The notes: generated by a model from the letters alone, not told the origin. 64,000 nt of DNA from Clostridia bacterium (GCA_017483195.1 JAFULR010000012.1:43700-107699), one strand, 5' to 3'. Positions 18,393 to 27,882 are shown, counted from the first letter of the stretch. Made by a program: numbers and translations.

Positions 18393-18896
18393 CTATACCA
18401 ATCTTTCATATGCAACTCTTGACTGACCGTCTAAAAGGTGAATGGTTCCGCAATACTCAAAGCCATTCTTTTCAAGCATCCTTCTCATAGGAAGATTTCC
18501 CTGATGAGTATCCACACGAACACTTGCATAACCGTTATCTGCAGCCAAGTCAACTATATATCTCACCATCTCTGAAGAAACACCCCTGCCTCTATGTGAA
18601 CTGTCAATAGCTACCTTATGAATGGTTACGTATTCACCGTCACCTATCCAGGCTCCGCAATATATTTTTTTATATGTAGGCTCTCCGCTGAGAATAAGCG
18701 CAAATGTGGCGCATATGTCCTCACCGTCAAGTATAACGTATGTACGTCCGAGAGATACATCGTCTTTAACGCTGTCACGCGTAGGATAACCGTATTGCCA
18801 CTGATCTATTCCAAGCCTACCGATGCTTTCGCGCGCATCAGCTATTATCTGCATTATTTTGTCAAGATCCTTTTTTTCAGCAAGTCTGATAGTCAT
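18393..18896 (-). CDS. GNAT-family N-acetyltransferase
   Basis: A 167-aa GCN5-related acetyltransferase. The acetyl-CoA binding motif A is HKVAIDSSHRGRGVSSEMV (R/Q-x-x-G-x-G/A type: HRGRGVSS) and motif B is the VRVDTHQGNLPMRRMLEKNGFEYCG segment, the usual order. Substrate unknown. It starts 12 nt after the lipoprotein stop, with GGAG before the ATG, and lies 7 nt upstream of smpB, so it shares that transcript. Nothing suggests a role in trans-translation; it may only be a passenger gene. Confidence 0.85.
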   Translation of the reverse strand: MTIRLAEKKDLDKIMQIIADARESIGRLGIDQWQYGYPTRDSVKDDVSLGRTYVILDGEDICATFALILSGEPTYKKIYCGAWIGDGEYVTIHKVAIDSSHRGRGVSSEMVRYIVDLAADNGYASVRVDTHQGNLPMRRMLEKNGFEYCGTIHLLDGQSRVAYERLV

Positions 18897-18908
18897 AATT
18901 AAACTCCG

Positions 18909-19433
18909 TTATTCATTATTTGAGCATTTGTCGCAGGGCTCAGTCTTACCGAGCGCTACCGCTAACGATATATTTCCGTGATAAACTTTTCCTTCTCCCA
19001 GAACAATTGGGCATTCCTCGATTGTATGCCATAAAACTCCATCCTGCGAGAAGAAAACATCTCCATCCCTGATAGGATTATCTGCAATCTGATCATAAAT
19101 GTTTTCCGCTTCCCCACCACAGCAGCGACTGCAAGCCCTCTGCTTACCTTCAAGCTTTGCCTCATCAACAGTTCCGTGATAAACGACCTTTGAGTTTGCA
19201 AGGTAGGAGCAGGTATGGGATGAATGCCAGATCGTACCGGATTTGCTCCAGAAAACGTCACCGTCCTTAGCCAAAAGTGAGTTTTCCTTGTCAGCAAGCT
19301 CTTGCCTTATCGAGGCAAGAACATCTTTATTAACCAATATTCCCGTGTTTTTGGGTTCGCTCATATTCAAGCCGCACGAGGATAACAAAGCAACCGCAAC
19401 AACACTCAAAATAATAATCTTAAAATTTTTCAT
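18909..19433 (-). CDS. Lipoprotein with duplicated Cys/His domain
   Basis: A 174-aa exported lipoprotein: signal peptide ending LLSSC with lipid Cys20, then a spacer to about residue 56, then two copies of a 48-residue domain (57-104 and 123-170). Each has His, Cys, His, Cys-x2-Cys at exactly the same spacing: H70/C75/H86/C101/C104 and H136/C141/H152/C167/C170, with shared DGDVF, WH and VYHG segments. The pattern resembles small Ada-like or zinc-ribbon metal sites seen in surface proteins. No function can be assigned. Start is the ATG at 19433 behind AAAAGG; a GTG two codons upstream is less likely. First gene of the smpB operon. Confidence 0.75.
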   Translation of the reverse strand: MKNFKIIILSVVAVALLSSCGLNMSEPKNTGILVNKDVLASIRQELADKENSLLAKDGDVFWSKSGTIWHSSHTCSYLANSKVVYHGTVDEAKLEGKQRACSRCCGGEAENIYDQIADNPIRDGDVFFSQDGVLWHTIEECPIVLGEGKVYHGNISLAVALGKTEPCDKCSNNE

Positions 19434-19470
19434 AAACACCTTTTGCGTTTAAAAATAATTTCCTACAATA

Positions 19471-19499
19471 ATATTAACATATTTTTTTCTATATATCAA
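19471..19499 (-). promoter_or_regulatory. Promoter of the lipoprotein-GNAT-smpB-DUF1846 operon
   Basis: Read leftwards: TTGATA (19494-19499), 17-bp spacer, TAATAT (19471-19476). Confidence 0.6.
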
Positions 19500-19528
19500 T
19501 GACTTTTTCAAATTTTTTAATTAATTTT

Positions 19529-19554
19529 AAAGGCGTTGCAAAAGCAACGCCTTT
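19529..19554 (-). terminator. Terminator of the glycogen operon
   Basis: AAAGGCGTTGC-AAAA-GCAACGCCTTT hairpin directly after the GH13 stop at 19558. Confidence 0.8.
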
Positions 19555-19557
19555 TGT

Positions 19558-21471
19558 TTATATTTTTTTCATAATTCTTGCTTTGAAAGGTGGAACCGTA
19601 ACAATATTTTCAAAGGTCTCATAGGTAAGCATATCTATCCATTTACCCTCAAGCTCCAAGGAATAATCATTATCTCCTCCATTAGCCAAAACCACGACCT
19701 TAGAGTCGTTCTTCGACCGTTCATATGCCAAGGCATCCGCTCTATGATCTATCACACGGAAATCACCTCTGTCAAAAGCGCTTTCTATATTTCTGAGCTC
19801 GCCAAGTCTTTTATAATGCTCAAGAAGTTCGGAGTTTTCTCTTCCCCAAGGAAAAGCTCTTCTGCAGAACGGATCATGGTATCCTTCAACTCCCGCCTCG
19901 TCACCGTAAAAAACGGACGGAATACCGTAAACTGTGAATTGAATAACGGAAGCCATCTTTAATTTATCTATTGCTTTTTTCTTTTCATCCGCGGTCATAT
20001 GTGCGATCGCAAGATAATCGTTGGGCATATCGGGACGGTAATTATCCCCCAAAACAGTAAGTATTCTTTCGGTGTCGTGTGTACCGAGAATATTCATAAG
20101 TGAATCACTTACACATCTCGGATATGAGGAATATAGCTCTATAAGAACGTTATAAAGCATTTCTGCGCTTCCGTACGTTACAAAATCAATAATTCCGTTT
20201 CTTAAAGGATAATTCATTACACTGTCAAGCTGCAATCCGTGGAAGTAATTTCTTCTTTTCCCGTATGCGGTCTTAACTGCCGCATTTTCCCATACCTCTC
20301 CGATGACTATACCTTCTCCATCGGAGCATTTATGAACTCTTTGGCGAAGCTGATAAAGGAATTCATCAGGTAACTCATCCGCTACGTCAAGGCGCCAACC
20401 GCCAATACCCATTTTAGTATATTTTTCAACGACTCCGCCCTCACCCACAAAGTAGTTGCGGCAAGATTCGTTGTTCTGGTTGAGTCTTGGCATAATATCG
20501 ATACCCCACCACGATTCGTAATCATCGGGATTTCCTCTGAAATTGTACCAATCTCGATATTGGGAATTTTCGTCGTTATATGCACCCACAGAATCATATT
20601 TGCCATATTTATTAAAATACAAGCTATCGTCACCCGTATGGTTGAAAACGCCGTCGAGAATGATACTCATTCCCTTTTCGCTCGCTTTTTCAAGTAAAGA
20701 AGCGAAGGCATCGTCACCGCCAAACATTTCATCGACGGTCATATAGTCGCCCGTATCATATTTATGGTTGGAATAAGCCTTGAATATAGGACTAAGATAG
20801 ATTACTTTTACCCCAAGATCCTGAAGATAATCGAGCTTATCCTCAACTCCCTTGAGATTTCCGCCAAAGAACATATTATTTGAGAGCTTATCTCCCTGTG
20901 TCTTGGCATATTGAGGCACGCCGTTATACCAATCCTCATTGACCGTTACATCGTCCCTGTGCCACGCAGGAATATCACCCTTTGCAAATCTATCTACAAA
21001 GATGTGGTACATTACACCGCTGCCAAACCATTCCTTAGCCTTGAAATAGTCCTCGTGAACGAGCAATGTGAATTTTGATCCCGAGTGATAAGAAAGCTCA
21101 AAATCATAATTATTTATACTGCTTGTAAATAACGTTCTTGCGCCGCGCAAAAGCAAAAATTCGTAGAAAAACAGCGCGGGCACGGGACCGCAAAGATGAC
21201 GGAGATTAAGCTCTACACTATACTCCTCTCTGTCCGGCAAAAAGCTTGTAAGACTGAGCGGAATATCCCAATAATTCTCACCGTCACGGTTGATTCTGAG
21301 CACCACTCCCTGTGCGCCCATGCTTGTTGGAACACCAACCTTAAACCGAATGGTATCCTCTACAGAAAATGCCCCGAAACACGAGGCATTTTCAAAAGTA
21401 GCATCAACCTTAATTTCTTTTTTTATCTCAACGTTATTCGCTGATGGATATTGTTGAAGCTTATCGTACAT
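19558..21471 (-). CDS. GH13 alpha-amylase family enzyme (neopullulanase/cyclomaltodextrinase-like)
   Basis: A 637-aa cytoplasmic GH13 enzyme. Residues 1-140 are a beta-sandwich N-terminal domain, and the barrel begins at MYHIFVDRFAKGD. The conserved GH13 regions are visible: DGVFNHTG (region I), GWRLDVADE with the nucleophile Asp (II), GEVWE with the acid/base Glu (III) and LGTHDTER with the third Asp (IV). No signal peptide, so it acts on internal glucans, consistent with debranching or hydrolysis of dextrins from GlgP. Last gene of the glycogen operon; its start lies 3 nt from the glgP stop with AGGAAATAA overlapping it. Confidence 0.87.
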   Translation of the reverse strand: MYDKLQQYPSANNVEIKKEIKVDATFENASCFGAFSVEDTIRFKVGVPTSMGAQGVVLRINRDGENYWDIPLSLTSFLPDREEYSVELNLRHLCGPVPALFFYEFLLLRGARTLFTSSINNYDFELSYHSGSKFTLLVHEDYFKAKEWFGSGVMYHIFVDRFAKGDIPAWHRDDVTVNEDWYNGVPQYAKTQGDKLSNNMFFGGNLKGVEDKLDYLQDLGVKVIYLSPIFKAYSNHKYDTGDYMTVDEMFGGDDAFASLLEKASEKGMSIILDGVFNHTGDDSLYFNKYGKYDSVGAYNDENSQYRDWYNFRGNPDDYESWWGIDIMPRLNQNNESCRNYFVGEGGVVEKYTKMGIGGWRLDVADELPDEFLYQLRQRVHKCSDGEGIVIGEVWENAAVKTAYGKRRNYFHGLQLDSVMNYPLRNGIIDFVTYGSAEMLYNVLIELYSSYPRCVSDSLMNILGTHDTERILTVLGDNYRPDMPNDYLAIAHMTADEKKKAIDKLKMASVIQFTVYGIPSVFYGDEAGVEGYHDPFCRRAFPWGRENSELLEHYKRLGELRNIESAFDRGDFRVIDHRADALAYERSKNDSKVVVLANGGDNDYSLELEGKWIDMLTYETFENIVTVPPFKARIMKKI

Positions 21472-21474
21472 TGA

Positions 21475-23907
21475 TTATTTATTTCCTGTTATTTTTTTAA
21501 GATTCCAGAATTTCTGAGCATATTCCTCGATACTTCTGTCTGCAGCAAAGTAACCGGCGGACGCAATGTTCATAAGGGACATTCTGTTCCACTTTTCCTT
21601 ATCTGCGTAATCTGCGATCATTCTATCGTGAGTTGTTCTATATGACTCAAAATCTGCAAGACACATAAAGGGATCGGCAACACCCATACCTGTAAGAAGA
21701 TATCTTGAAATATGAGCAAAAGACTGACCTGCAAAGCCGCGGTTGAGACAGTCGATGATCTTAGTGAGTCTGTTATTATTAGCATAGAACTCATTTGAGT
21801 GATAGCCGCGTGTCCAGATATCATCAACCTCTTTTGCGGTAAGACCGAATATATACATATTCTCCTTGCCTGCGGCAGCAAGCATCTCAACGTTAGCACC
21901 GTCAAGTGTTCCTATAGTAAGTGCACCGTTGATCATAAGCTTCATACAACCAGTGCCGCTCGCCTCCTTACCGGCAAGAGAAATCTGTTCACTGATCTCA
22001 GCGGAAGGAATAAGGCACTCTGCCATACTTACGTTATAATCCTCAAGGAATACTACCTTGATCTTTTCTCTTACAACGGGATCCTGCTCGATCTCACGGC
22101 TAAGGAAACAGATAAGCTTGATAATCTCCTTTGCCATCTGATAACCGGGAGCAGCCTTAGCACCAAAGATAAAGGTCTGCGGCTGGATGTCAAGATTGGG
22201 ATTCTCCTTTATATCGATATATAGATTGATAATATTGAGAGCATTAAGAAGCTGACGCTTATACTCATGGAGACGCTTGATCTGAACGTCAAATACAGAA
22301 TGGGTATCAAGAACTCTGCCTGTTTTCTTATAGAAATGATCCGCAAATGTCTTTTTATTCTCGTGCTTGATGTGTCTGATCTGCTCAAGAACAGACTTGT
22401 CGTCTGCAAACTTAGCAAATTCAGCAAGCTCCTCGGGATTATGTCTGTATCCTATGCCTATGCACTCGTCAAGAAGTGACGCAAGCTGAGGGTTGGAATA
22501 GCAAAGCCATCTTCTGTGCGCGATACCGTTAGTAACGTTATCAAATCTATCGGGATACATCTTATAGAAATCTTTGAATGTGGAATCCTTAAGGATATCG
22601 GAGTGAAGCTTTGAAACGCCGTTAATGGAGTGAGAGCCTATAACGGAAAGATTAGCCATTCTCACCTGACCGTAACCGATAACGCTCATTTTAGAGATCT
22701 TATCCCAATTGCCGGGGAAGGTATTCCAAGCATCCTTGCAGAATCGCTCGTTGATCTCCTTGATGATCTGATGGATTCTCGGAAGCTTAAGCTTGAAGAT
22801 ATCCTCATTCCATGTTTCAAGAGCTTCGGGCATTACTGTATGGTTTGTATAGGAAACTATTCTCTGCACCTGGCTCCATGCTCTGTCCCAAGAGAAGTGG
22901 TAATCGTCAAGAAGAACTCTCATAAGCTCGGGAATACAAAGAGCAGGATGAGTATCGTTGATATGAATAGCGATCTTGTCAGCAAGATTATCAATCTCAC
23001 CGTAAACCGCCATATGGTCTCTGATAATGCTCTGGATGGAAGCGGATACAAGGAAATACTGCTGTGTAAGACGGAGTATTTTTCCCTCTGTATGATTATC
23101 GGAGGGATAGAGCACCTTTGTAAGGATCTCGGCGTTCGTGCTTTCCTCAAGAGCTCTTGCATACTGTCCCTGAGAAAAGAGATTCATATTGAAGTTATGA
23201 ATATCTCTTGCCTTCCAGAGTCTGAGCAAGGATACTGCATTGGAATCCGCTCCGGATATCATCATATCGTAAGGAACTGCCTCATATTCCTCGCAGTCCT
23301 CATAAATAACCTCCATATGGTCCTCGCGCCACTCCTCACGAACGTGACCGCCAAGTCTTACCTTGAAAATACGGTCAGTTCTGGGGGTGAGCCAAACCTC
23401 ACCGCCGGGAAGCCAAACGTCAGGAAGCTCAATCTGCATTCCGTCAACGATCATCTGCTTGAATAAACCGTACTCATAGCAAAGCGAAAATCCCGTTGCA
23501 GGATAGTCGAGCGAAGAAAGAGAATCCATAAAACAAGCCGCAAGACGTCCCAAGCCTCCATTTCCAAGTCCCGCATCGGGCTCGCACTCATAAAGATCTT
23601 CAAGGTCAAATCCAAAAGATTTAAGGGATTCTTTATAATTTTCTGCAAGTCCTAAATTGCAAAGATTAGTTTTAAGAGATCTGCCAAGCAAGAATTCCAT
23701 GCACATATAGTACACTCTCTTGCCGCCCTCCTTATTAACCTGCTTTTTATATTCTCCACGTTTTGCGCTAAGAATATCCTTTACAGTCATGGCAGCCGCC
23801 TTATACATCTGCTCTCTTGTCGCTTCAGCGGGAGTGCATCCAAAATATCTGGCAAGCTTGCCTTCTAAATTTTCCGTGATTTCGTTCACTGTGGGTTGGT
23901 AATTCAT
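21475..23907 (-). CDS. glgP: Glycogen/starch/alpha-glucan phosphorylase
   Basis: A GT35 phosphorylase of 810 aa, the normal length. Early motifs GRSLKTNLCNLGL and ACFMDSLSSLDYPATGFSL are typical. The PLP-lysine segment is EASGTGCMKLMINGALTIG, with Cys where many family members have Asn. The later GTLDGANVEM motif confirms the family. It releases glucose-1-phosphate from glycogen. ATG at 23907 behind TTTTGGAGGACAC. A 66-nt gap with a hairpin separates it from glgA, unlike the tight downstream junction. Confidence 0.96.
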   Translation of the reverse strand: MNYQPTVNEITENLEGKLARYFGCTPAEATREQMYKAAAMTVKDILSAKRGEYKKQVNKEGGKRVYYMCMEFLLGRSLKTNLCNLGLAENYKESLKSFGFDLEDLYECEPDAGLGNGGLGRLAACFMDSLSSLDYPATGFSLCYEYGLFKQMIVDGMQIELPDVWLPGGEVWLTPRTDRIFKVRLGGHVREEWREDHMEVIYEDCEEYEAVPYDMMISGADSNAVSLLRLWKARDIHNFNMNLFSQGQYARALEESTNAEILTKVLYPSDNHTEGKILRLTQQYFLVSASIQSIIRDHMAVYGEIDNLADKIAIHINDTHPALCIPELMRVLLDDYHFSWDRAWSQVQRIVSYTNHTVMPEALETWNEDIFKLKLPRIHQIIKEINERFCKDAWNTFPGNWDKISKMSVIGYGQVRMANLSVIGSHSINGVSKLHSDILKDSTFKDFYKMYPDRFDNVTNGIAHRRWLCYSNPQLASLLDECIGIGYRHNPEELAEFAKFADDKSVLEQIRHIKHENKKTFADHFYKKTGRVLDTHSVFDVQIKRLHEYKRQLLNALNIINLYIDIKENPNLDIQPQTFIFGAKAAPGYQMAKEIIKLICFLSREIEQDPVVREKIKVVFLEDYNVSMAECLIPSAEISEQISLAGKEASGTGCMKLMINGALTIGTLDGANVEMLAAAGKENMYIFGLTAKEVDDIWTRGYHSNEFYANNNRLTKIIDCLNRGFAGQSFAHISRYLLTGMGVADPFMCLADFESYRTTHDRMIADYADKEKWNRMSLMNIASAGYFAADRSIEEYAQKFWNLKKITGNK

Positions 23908-23942
23908 GTGTCCTCCAAAATAGTTAGGTATTTGCGATTTTT

Positions 23943-23963
23943 GAGTGCAGCGTCGCTGCGCTC
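23943..23963 (-). other. Intercistronic RNA hairpin between glgA and glgP
   Basis: GAGYGCAGCG-A-CGCTGCRCTC inverted repeat in the glgA-glgP gap. Leftwards it is followed by an A-run, not a T-run, so it is not an intrinsic terminator in the operon direction. A role in transcript processing or stability is inference. Confidence 0.55.
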
Positions 23964-23973
23964 ATATTTGTGC

Positions 23974-25407
23974 TTACATTCTTTCGTAAAGCATATAATA
24001 TTTTCTTGCGGAAACTCCCCAAGAAAAGTCGGTATCCATTATCTTCTTAACGAAGACGGGATATATTTCTTTGTTGTGATAAAGCTCAATAGCCGCGCTT
24101 GTGCGCTCGTAAAGCTCATCAGGAGAATAGTTGGCAAAGGTAAATCCGTTACCAAGTATTGTGCCGTTAAGCATCCAATAGCCTTTGATTGAGTCATAAA
24201 GACCGCCCGTTTCTCTTACAACGGGTATAGCTCCGTAACGGGATGCGATCATCTGTGAAAGTCCGCAGGGCTCACTCTTTGATGGCATAAGGAATATGTC
24301 GGCAGCAGCATAAATGCACTTAGAGAGATCTCTGTCGTACATCATAAGCGCGCGCACCTTATCACCGCGATTTCTTTCAAGGTCAGTGAAAAAGCTCTCA
24401 TACTGAGCCTCACCCTTACCAAGGACTACAAGCTGGATGTCGTGATTGTCAACAAGTCTGTATGCGATATCTCTAACAAGGTCAAGTCCCTTGTGAGAAG
24501 CCAGGCGAGAAACGATCGCAACAAGCGGAACGTCCTCTCTTACAGGAAGTCCAAGACTCTTTTGAAGCTCGGTTTTGTTCACGCGCTTCTTATCAAGCTC
24601 GCCGGAGCCATAATTCTGATAGATCGCATAGTCAGTCTCCGGATTATAATAATTGTAATCTATGCCGTTAAGAATACCCGTAAGCTTATGAGCATTCTTG
24701 TTGAGCATGGGAGCAAGACCGTGGGCATACTCGTCACTCTTGATCTCCTCTGCATATCTTGGGCTAACGGTGGTAACCACGTTAGCCATCTCAATAGCGC
24801 ACTTCATAAGGTTTACACAACCGTTATAATCAAGATAATTCGAAGGTCCAAAGCCGAATACCGAGCCTACGATTCTATTGGGGAACTGTCCCTGATACTC
24901 AATATTGTGGATAGTAAATACAGTCTTTATTCCCTGATATTCCTTTCTCCAACGATATTCGAAATTCAGGTATGCAAGAGAGAGTGCTGCCTGCCAGTCA
25001 TGAGCATGAAGCACGTCGGGATAGTATCCGACAACGCCGAGCATTTCAACAGCTGCCTTACAGAAGAATGCATATCTCTCTGCATCGTCATCAAAGCCGT
25101 AAAGGCTTCCTCTCTTGAAGTAGTACTCGTTATCTATAAAGTAGTATGTTACGCCGTCCTTAACAAGACTGTGGATACCGCAATAGAGATTTCTCCAGGA
25201 AAGAGGAATATTTATAATTGCCTCCTGCTTCATTTGATTTCTCCATTCGGGCTTTATAGCATCGTAAAGAGGCATTACAACACGGATATCAATATCGTCC
25301 TGATATTCCCTTTTAAGAGCTGCAGGTAATGATCCAAGCACATCACCAAGACCGCCGGTAGCGGCGAAAGGCATAACCTCAGCACCTACAAATAATATTT
25401 TTTTCAT
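23974..25407 (-). CDS. glgA: Glycogen synthase (ADP-glucose)
   Basis: A 477-aa GT5 enzyme that elongates alpha-1,4-glucan from ADP-glucose. The N-terminal motif reads PFAATGGLGDVLGSLP, so the Lys of the classic KTGGL motif is Ala here. Other family segments are intact: HAHDWQAAL, TIHNIEYQGQFP, GILNGIDY, and the C-terminal SKSEPCGLSQMIASRYGAIPVVRETGGL nucleotide-binding region with the E-x7-E pattern. Third gene of the operon, 53 nt after glgD, start at 25407 behind GGAAGG. Length normal. Confidence 0.95.
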   Translation of the reverse strand: MKKILFVGAEVMPFAATGGLGDVLGSLPAALKREYQDDIDIRVVMPLYDAIKPEWRNQMKQEAIINIPLSWRNLYCGIHSLVKDGVTYYFIDNEYYFKRGSLYGFDDDAERYAFFCKAAVEMLGVVGYYPDVLHAHDWQAALSLAYLNFEYRWRKEYQGIKTVFTIHNIEYQGQFPNRIVGSVFGFGPSNYLDYNGCVNLMKCAIEMANVVTTVSPRYAEEIKSDEYAHGLAPMLNKNAHKLTGILNGIDYNYYNPETDYAIYQNYGSGELDKKRVNKTELQKSLGLPVREDVPLVAIVSRLASHKGLDLVRDIAYRLVDNHDIQLVVLGKGEAQYESFFTDLERNRGDKVRALMMYDRDLSKCIYAAADIFLMPSKSEPCGLSQMIASRYGAIPVVRETGGLYDSIKGYWMLNGTILGNGFTFANYSPDELYERTSAAIELYHNKEIYPVFVKKIMDTDFSWGVSARKYYMLYERM

Positions 25408-25460
25408 AATTCTTACCTTCCGAATTCAAATGATATTATGCGAGGTAGTATTTTCAGAAA

Positions 25461-26597
25461 TTAAACTGTAATTCCCTTTCCGATAAAGAAAGGAAGAGTT
25501 TCGTGACCGGAGAGCATCTTGCCGTCCTTAATGGTTACGTCCTTGTCGGTAACAACGCAGTTGAGATATACATCATCACCGGTATAAGTATTCTGCATAA
25601 GGATGGAGTTCTTAACAACCGTTCCTTTGCCCACTCTTACACCTCTGAAAAGGATGGAATTTTCAACAACGCCGTCGATAACGCATCCGTCAGCAATAAT
25701 GGAGTTAGTAACCTTCGCGTTTTCTGTGTATCTTGTGGGAGCAGAGTTTCTAACTTTTGTATAAACAGGTCTGTTCTTAACATGGAAAACAAGCCTTCTC
25801 TTCTGAGAATCAAGCATCTTCATGCTGCAGAAGAAATATTTCTGCATAGAGTCGATGTAATTGAAATATCCGTCATATTCAAATGCAAAGAATCTGTGCT
25901 TGCCGAGATTTTTGATGATCACGTCTCTTGAAAAGCTGTCATAGCCTCTTGAATCAGCCTCGTCAATGAGATCAAGGAGATAGGAACGCTTGATAATCAT
26001 CATATTGGTGTTGATGTGAAGCTCTCCCTGCTGCTTATCATAAGCAACGTAATCAACGATCTCACCGTTCTCATTATAATCGACGATCTTGATATACTTA
26101 TCAAGTGGAAACTTAAGCTCGTGAGTATTAACAAGCTTTGTTATAATAGTAACGTCCGCATTGTTAGCAATATGATTATCAAGAGCATCGGAAAAGTCGA
26201 TATTGCAGATCATATTGCAATCGGAAATGATCACGTGATCAGCACCGCAATTTTCAACATAATCCTTAACTCCGATAAGAGCCTCAAGTCTGGTTTTGTA
26301 GAGCTTGTCGTCTCCGCGAGTGGCACTTGTAATAAAGGGGGGCAATATTCTGATACCACCGGAACGGCGCGCAAGATCCCAGTCCTTACCTGTGCCAATG
26401 TGGTCAAGAAGGGACTGATAATTGTTATGCGTGATAAGTCCGACAGTTGTAATATCGGAATTCACCATGTTTGAGAGAGCAAAATCTATAAGACGGTATC
26501 TGCCGCCAAAGGGGATGCTTGCCATTGTGCGAGGCTTTGTAAGCTCGGGAATGGATGCGTCGTGTACATTAGAAAAAATAAGTCCTGCTGCTTTCAT
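25461..26597 (-). CDS. glgD: GlgD, non-catalytic ADP-glucose pyrophosphorylase subunit
   Basis: A 378-aa GlgC paralogue. In place of the GGxGxRL pyrophosphoryl-binding loop it has GLIFSNVHDASIPEL, which is the GlgD hallmark and indicates a regulatory rather than catalytic role. IPFGGRYRLIDFALSNMVNS aligns with the GlgC segment, and a C-terminal left-handed beta-helix with hexapeptide repeats (ILFRGVRVGKGTVV) follows. It forms heterotetramers with GlgC in Firmicutes. Start behind GAGGTGATG; 12 nt after glgC. Confidence 0.95.
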   Translation of the reverse strand: MKAAGLIFSNVHDASIPELTKPRTMASIPFGGRYRLIDFALSNMVNSDITTVGLITHNNYQSLLDHIGTGKDWDLARRSGGIRILPPFITSATRGDDKLYKTRLEALIGVKDYVENCGADHVIISDCNMICNIDFSDALDNHIANNADVTIITKLVNTHELKFPLDKYIKIVDYNENGEIVDYVAYDKQQGELHINTNMMIIKRSYLLDLIDEADSRGYDSFSRDVIIKNLGKHRFFAFEYDGYFNYIDSMQKYFFCSMKMLDSQKRRLVFHVKNRPVYTKVRNSAPTRYTENAKVTNSIIADGCVIDGVVENSILFRGVRVGKGTVVKNSILMQNTYTGDDVYLNCVVTDKDVTIKDGKMLSGHETLPFFIGKGITV

Positions 26598-26609
26598 ATC
26601 ATCACCTCA

Positions 26610-27791
26610 TTATTCAGAATAGATCATCTGGTTATCGGGAATATCAGCACCGTCGGCAACCACGTTGCCTGCGCCGATAACAGTAATTCCCTCTGCTTCA
26701 TTTCTGGGTCTGCCAACCTTAGCGCCCTTACCTACCTCAACGTTAGAGTCAAGTATTGAGTATTCTACAGTTGCTCCCTCGGAAACTGTTACGTGATGCA
26801 TAAGAACGGAATCGCGTACGACTGCGCCCTTTTCTACCACTACTCCGTAGCCGAGAACGGAATTGATAACGGTTCCGTATATCTCACAGCCCTCGGTGAT
26901 CGAAGAATTTTCGATAACCGCTTCAGCTCCGACAAACTGAGGAGCCTCGTTTTCGTGACGTGAATAGATCCTCGTGTTTCCGTCCAACGCAAGCACAGGC
27001 TTCTCGCCAAGAAGATCCATATTAGCTTCCCAAAGTGAGCTTATTGTTCCAACGTCCTTCCAATAGCCCTCAAAGTTGTAAGCAAACATCTTTTCGCCGT
27101 TTGCAAGCATTGTGGGAATAATATTCTTACCAAAGTCGTTGCTGGAGTTGGGATCAGCCTCATCCTCTGTGAGATATTTGTAAAGCTTTTCTGCAGTAAA
27201 GATGTAGATACCCATAGAAGCCAAATTGCTATCAGGATTCTTGGGCTTTTCGGAAAACTTAAAGATGGAGTTATCCTCATTTACGCTCATAATACCAAAG
27301 CGACTTGCCTCTTCCATAGGAACCTCAAGAACTGCTATAGTACAGTCTGCGCCCTTAGCCTTGTGAGCCTCGAGCATCTTATTATAATCCATTGTATAAA
27401 TATGGTCGCCGGAAAGAATCAAAACGTATTCTGCCTGATATCTCTTTATAAACTCAAGGTTCTGATAAATAGCGTTAGCAGTACCCTTATACCAATCTGA
27501 ACCGCTGAATCCCTGGTAAGGAGGAAGTATGGAAACGCCGCCAAAGGCTCTGTCAAGATCCCAAGGAAGTCCGTTTCCTATGTATTCGTTTAATACAAGG
27601 GGCTGATACTGCGTAAGAACACCTACGGTATCTACGCCTGAATTGATACAGTTTGAAAGCGGAAAGTCAATAATTCTGAACTTTCCTCCAAATGAAACTG
27701 CCGGTTTAGCAACCTTCTTGGTGAGTGCATAAAGTCTTGAGCCTTGTCCGCCTGCCAAAAGCATAGCGACACATTCTTTTTTCTTAAACAT
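26610..27791 (-). CDS. glgC: Glucose-1-phosphate adenylyltransferase (ADP-glucose pyrophosphorylase)
   Basis: A 393-aa catalytic subunit making ADP-glucose from ATP and glucose-1-phosphate, the first committed step of glycogen synthesis. [16 protein letters not shown] is the nucleotide loop; [20 protein letters not shown] and the Asp of [11 protein letters not shown] follow, and the C-terminal beta-helix has hexapeptide repeats. The start at 27791 has AGGGAGA upstream; the longer frame to 27839 begins almost at the -10 box, so it cannot be transcribed in full. First gene of the operon. Confidence 0.96.
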   Translation of the reverse strand: MFKKKECVAMLLAGGQGSRLYALTKKVAKPAVSFGGKFRIIDFPLSNCINSGVDTVGVLTQYQPLVLNEYIGNGLPWDLDRAFGGVSILPPYQGFSGSDWYKGTANAIYQNLEFIKRYQAEYVLILSGDHIYTMDYNKMLEAHKAKGADCTIAVLEVPMEEASRFGIMSVNEDNSIFKFSEKPKNPDSNLASMGIYIFTAEKLYKYLTEDEADPNSSNDFGKNIIPTMLANGEKMFAYNFEGYWKDVGTISSLWEANMDLLGEKPVLALDGNTRIYSRHENEAPQFVGAEAVIENSSITEGCEIYGTVINSVLGYGVVVEKGAVVRDSVLMHHVTVSEGATVEYSILDSNVEVGKGAKVGRPRNEAEGITVIGAGNVVADGADIPDNQMIYSE

Positions 27792-27853
27792 ATCAAGAAT
27801 CTCCCTTTCATTAAAGTGCATATATATTATAACAAACATAGTTATACATCATT

Positions 27854-27882
27854 ATTATATTACTAAACTTCCTTTTTTTCAA
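27854..27882 (-). promoter_or_regulatory. Promoter of the glycogen operon
   Basis: Read leftwards: TTGAAA (27877-27882), 17-bp spacer, TATAAT (27854-27859). Transcription would begin near 27847, upstream of the chosen glgC start. Confidence 0.65.

Noticed and set aside
22630..23466. 278-aa reading frame on the plus strand
   Set aside because: It lies wholly antisense to glgP, has no RBS or family similarity, and arises from codon bias of the real gene.
24442..25329. 295-aa reading frame on the plus strand
   Set aside because: Antisense to glgA; no independent signals.
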